The position numbers and the translations under genes are program-made. Under the pieces are notes generated by a model, which saw only the letters and a list, made by a program, of their open reading frames with translations, made no database searches and was not told the origin of the DNA. Source: Oscillospiraceae bacterium (GTDB lineage Bacteria; Bacillota; Clostridia; UMGS1810). Taken from it: a DNA stretch of 64,000 nucleotides. The stretch covers positions 23,317-87,316 of the forward strand of contig SVJL01000001.1 of NCBI GenBank assembly GCA_015068985.1, in the 5' to 3' direction. This document shows, piece by piece, positions 61,334 to 64,000 of the stretch (the stretch's first letter is position 1; every line of letters begins with the position of its first letter).

Positions 61334-62005
61334 TTAATATTTTTCTATAAACTCATTCATAATGTCTATCGACATTTCGGATGCTTTAAACTTGAATGTT
61401 TCAAAATCCATCTCATTTGCTCCATCTGATATGGTTCTTAATGCGGCAAATTTAACATTGTTCACCATACAAACGTGTGCAATAGCTCCGCCCTCCATTT
61501 CGCAAGCTATTGCATCAAAAGTGTTTCTGATTTTGGTCTTTGCATCTTCTCCGCTCACAAACACATCTCCCGTTGCGATGATGCCTGTTTTAACATTGTT
61601 GCCTTTGCAAATGGATTCTAATATGTCAATTGCCTTTTTGTCGCAATCAAAATATATTGTGTCAACTCCATCAACCATACCAACGGGTGAACCGAGGGGA
61701 GAAAGGTCAAAATCGTGCTGAACGCAAGAAGAACCAATTGCTATTCCAAGAACGTCGAGCTGGGGCGTCAGGGAGCCTGCAACTCCTGAGTTGATAATAA
61801 TATCGGGTTTGTATTCAAGAATCATAGCCTGAGCACAAAGCGCAGCATTAACCTTTCCGGGGTTGCACATAGCACAAACAACATCTTTTCCGTGAATTTT
61901 TCCTGCAACAAATTCTATAGAGGCAACAGTTTTTGATTCTGTATCTGTCATAAGACTTTTGATTCCTCTTGTTTCAATTTCCATTGCACCAATTATGCCA
62001 ATCAT
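61334..62005 (-). CDS. mtnN: 5'-methylthioadenosine/S-adenosylhomocysteine nucleosidase
   Basis: MIGIIGAMEIETRGI, INSGVAGSLTPQLDVLGIAIG, ATGDVFVSG, FDAIACEMEGGAIAHVC; RBS ggagg places start at 62005. Confidence 0.93.
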   Translation of the reverse strand: MIGIIGAMEIETRGIKSLMTDTESKTVASIEFVAGKIHGKDVVCAMCNPGKVNAALCAQAMILEYKPDIIINSGVAGSLTPQLDVLGIAIGSSCVQHDFDLSPLGSPVGMVDGVDTIYFDCDKKAIDILESICKGNNVKTGIIATGDVFVSGEDAKTKIRNTFDAIACEMEGGAIAHVCMVNNVKFAALRTISDGANEMDFETFKFKASEMSIDIMNEFIEKY

Positions 62006-62203
62006 ATTCTTTCCTCCATCAATTGTATTCTTAAAAATTATACATTCATTTTGATGGCTTGTCAACGGAATAAATATTTTTGAGACTTAATTGTTACAAA
62101 TTTGAAAATTTTTGAAAAAAACTATTGTTATTACATTAATTTGTTGTTATAATATATAATGTTGTATTTTGTGTATATAAATATGAACCAAGAGGTGAAT
62201 ATA

Positions 62204-64000
62204 TTGAAACTTATAGAAAAAATATTTGGAACATATTCTTCTCGGGAAATAAAGCGCATTATGCCTCTCGTCAAGAAAATAAATGAGCTTGAACCCAGCA
62301 TAAAATTACTCAGTGACAAAGAGCTGAAAGCCAAAACCGATGAATTTAAAGCACGTCTCAAAAATGGAGAAACACTTAATGACATTCTCCCTGAGGCATT
62401 TGCTGTTGTGAGGGAAGCATCGTGGCGAGTTTTGGGTATGCGTCATTTTGATGTTCAGTTAATCGGCGGAATTGTTCTTCATCAGGGAAGAATTGCCGAA
62501 ATGAAAACCGGTGAAGGCAAAACCCTTGTGGCAACACTTCCTTGTTATCTTAATGCGTTAGAGGGCAAGGGCGTTCACGTTGTAACGGTAAATGATTATC
62601 TTGCAAAACGTGACAGTGAGCTGATGGGCAAAATATACCGTTTTCTTGGCCTTACTGTCGGCCTCATCATTCACGAAAAATCTCCGGCAGAGCGTCTTGA
62701 GGCATATAGCTGCGACATAACCTACGGAACCAACAACGAATTTGGCTTCGACTATCTTCGTGACAACATGGCAATCTACAAAAAAGATGTTGTTCAGTGT
62801 AAGGGACATAACTTTGTTGTTGTGGACGAAGTCGACTCTATTCTCATTGATGAAGCAAGAACTCCTTTAATCATTTCAGGTATGGGAGAAAAATCTACAG
62901 ATTTGTATTCTGTTGCCGACCGATTTGCACGTTCCCTGAAGGCTCTTAAGGTTGTTGAAAGTGACGACAAGCAGACAGACGATGACGTTGATGCAGACTA
63001 TGTTGTTGACGAAAAAGCCAACACTGCAACGCTAACGGCTAATGGCATTAAAAAAGCCGAAAATGCGTTTAATGTTGAGAATCTTTCCGACCCCGAAAAC
63101 ATAACTCTTTTGCACCATATCAATCAGGCAATACGTGCCCACGGTGTTATGCACAGGGATATTGACTACGTTGTAAAAGACGGCGAGGTTATTATTGTTG
63201 ATGAATTTACGGGCCGTCTTATGCATGGCAGAAGATATAACGATGGTCTCCATCAGGCAATTGAGGCAAAAGAAGGGGTTGAAATTGCAAGAGAAAGCAA
63301 AACTCTTGCCACAATCACATTCCAGAACTTCTTCCGCTTATATACAAAACTTTCGGGTATGACTGGTACTGCCGAAACCGAGCAGGAAGAGTTCAAATCA
63401 ATATATAAGCTCGATGTTGTTGTTATTCCCACAAATGAGCCCATGATTCGTAAGGATCATGCAGACAGTGTATATAAGTCGGAGCCTGCCAAATTTGCTG
63501 CCGTTGTTCGTCAGATTATTGAATGTCACCAAAAGGGTCAGCCTGTGCTTGTTGGCACAGTAACAATTGAAAAGTCGGAGCTTCTTAGCAAAATCCTTTC
63601 CCGAAACGGCATCAAGCACGAGGTGCTCAACGCCAAATATCACGAAAAAGAAGCCGAAATTATTGCTCAGGCAGGTAAAAAGGGTGCAGTTACAATTGCA
63701 ACCAATATGGCGGGCCGCGGCACCGACATTATGCTTGGCGGCAATGCTGAGTTTCTTGCAAAAAAAGAAATGGAGCGTCTTGGCTATGAGCCTGAAGTGA
63801 TTCTTGAATCAACCGGATTTTCCGAAACAAACGACGAAATCATTTTGGAAGCAAGACAAAAATATAATGAGCTATACAACCAATATAAACAACAAATTCA
63901 GTCCGAAAGAGACGAGGTTATAAAGGCGGGCGGTCTTTTCATCATCGGCACAGAACGCCATGAATCACGTCGTATCGACAATCAGCTAAGAGGCCGTTCC
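62204..64000 (+). CDS. secA: preprotein translocase ATPase SecA, 3' end outside window
   Basis: RBS gaggtg before TTG 62204 (in-frame ATG at 62183 possible); [82 protein letters not shown]; absent from ORF track because it has no stop in window. Confidence 0.97.
   Translation, partial: MKLIEKIFGTYSSREIKRIMPLVKKINELEPSIKLLSDKELKAKTDEFKARLKNGETLNDILPEAFAVVREASWRVLGMRHFDVQLIGGIVLHQGRIAEMKTGEGKTLVATLPCYLNALEGKGVHVVTVNDYLAKRDSELMGKIYRFLGLTVGLIIHEKSPAERLEAYSCDITYGTNNEFGFDYLRDNMAIYKKDVVQCKGHNFVVVDEVDSILIDEARTPLIISGMGEKSTDLYSVADRFARSLKALKVVESDDKQTDDDVDADYVVDEKANTATLTANGIKKAENAFNVENLSDPENITLLHHINQAIRAHGVMHRDIDYVVKDGEVIIVDEFTGRLMHGRRYNDGLHQAIEAKEGVEIARESKTLATITFQNFFRLYTKLSGMTGTAETEQEEFKSIYKLDVVVIPTNEPMIRKDHADSVYKSEPAKFAAVVRQIIECHQKGQPVLVGTVTIEKSELLSKILSRNGIKHEVLNAKYHEKEAEIIAQAGKKGAVTIATNMAGRGTDIMLGGNAEFLAKKEMERLGYEPEVILESTGFSETNDEIILEARQKYNELYNQYKQQIQSERDEVIKAGGLFIIGTERHESRRIDNQLRGRS

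Noticed and set aside
62131-63643. Several - strand ORFs at the right end
   Set aside because: All are antisense to secA, which is unambiguous by motif.

Overview
The window is a chromosomal segment from a low-to-moderate GC Gram-positive bacterium, probably an anaerobic, Clostridia-like gut or fibre-degrading lineage (inference). Almost every gene is on the + strand. About 41 CDS are supported, and there is no sign of rRNA, tRNA, CRISPR, prophage or transposase. Layout: (1) 0-12 kb: intracellular carbohydrate enzymes (tandem DUF4838/GH67-like pair, PHP protein, sugar-phosphate isomerase, CE15-like esterase, GH4, GH88-type unsaturated glycuronyl hydrolase) next to secreted discoidin or lectin-like proteins. 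(2) 12-25 kb: surface locus A (secreted lectin-like protein, SLH-anchored aBig/discoidin protein, N-terminal-SLH protein, SLH-anchored heparinase II/III-like lyase, isomerase). (3) 26-37 kb: housekeeping block with a complete F1Fo ATP synthase operon, a small alarmone synthetase, an Lrp-type regulator and a three-gene pntAA-AB-B transhydrogenase. (4) 37-51 kb: surface locus B, whose architecture parallels locus A. (5) 51-60 kb: HpcH/HpaI aldolase, GH78-like rhamnosidase, SGNH esterase, Asp-box beta-propeller protein, AraC regulator with two HTH modules, polysaccharide-deacetylase-like protein and an uncharacterised TIM-barrel-like enzyme. (6) 60-64 kb: MBL-fold hydrolase, a 280-bp inverted-repeat (MITE-like) element, mtnN (- strand) and the 5' part of secA. 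The best candidates for an under-described system are the duplicated SLH-anchored lyase loci, in which a carbohydrate-binding-like domain is inserted into the lyase fold, and the dual-HTH AraC regulon with its unassigned glycosidase-like protein. The ATP synthase has an apparent two-carboxylate (Na+-type) c-ring and an epsilon subunit lacking its C-terminal domain. All homology calls are by eye; no searches were run.
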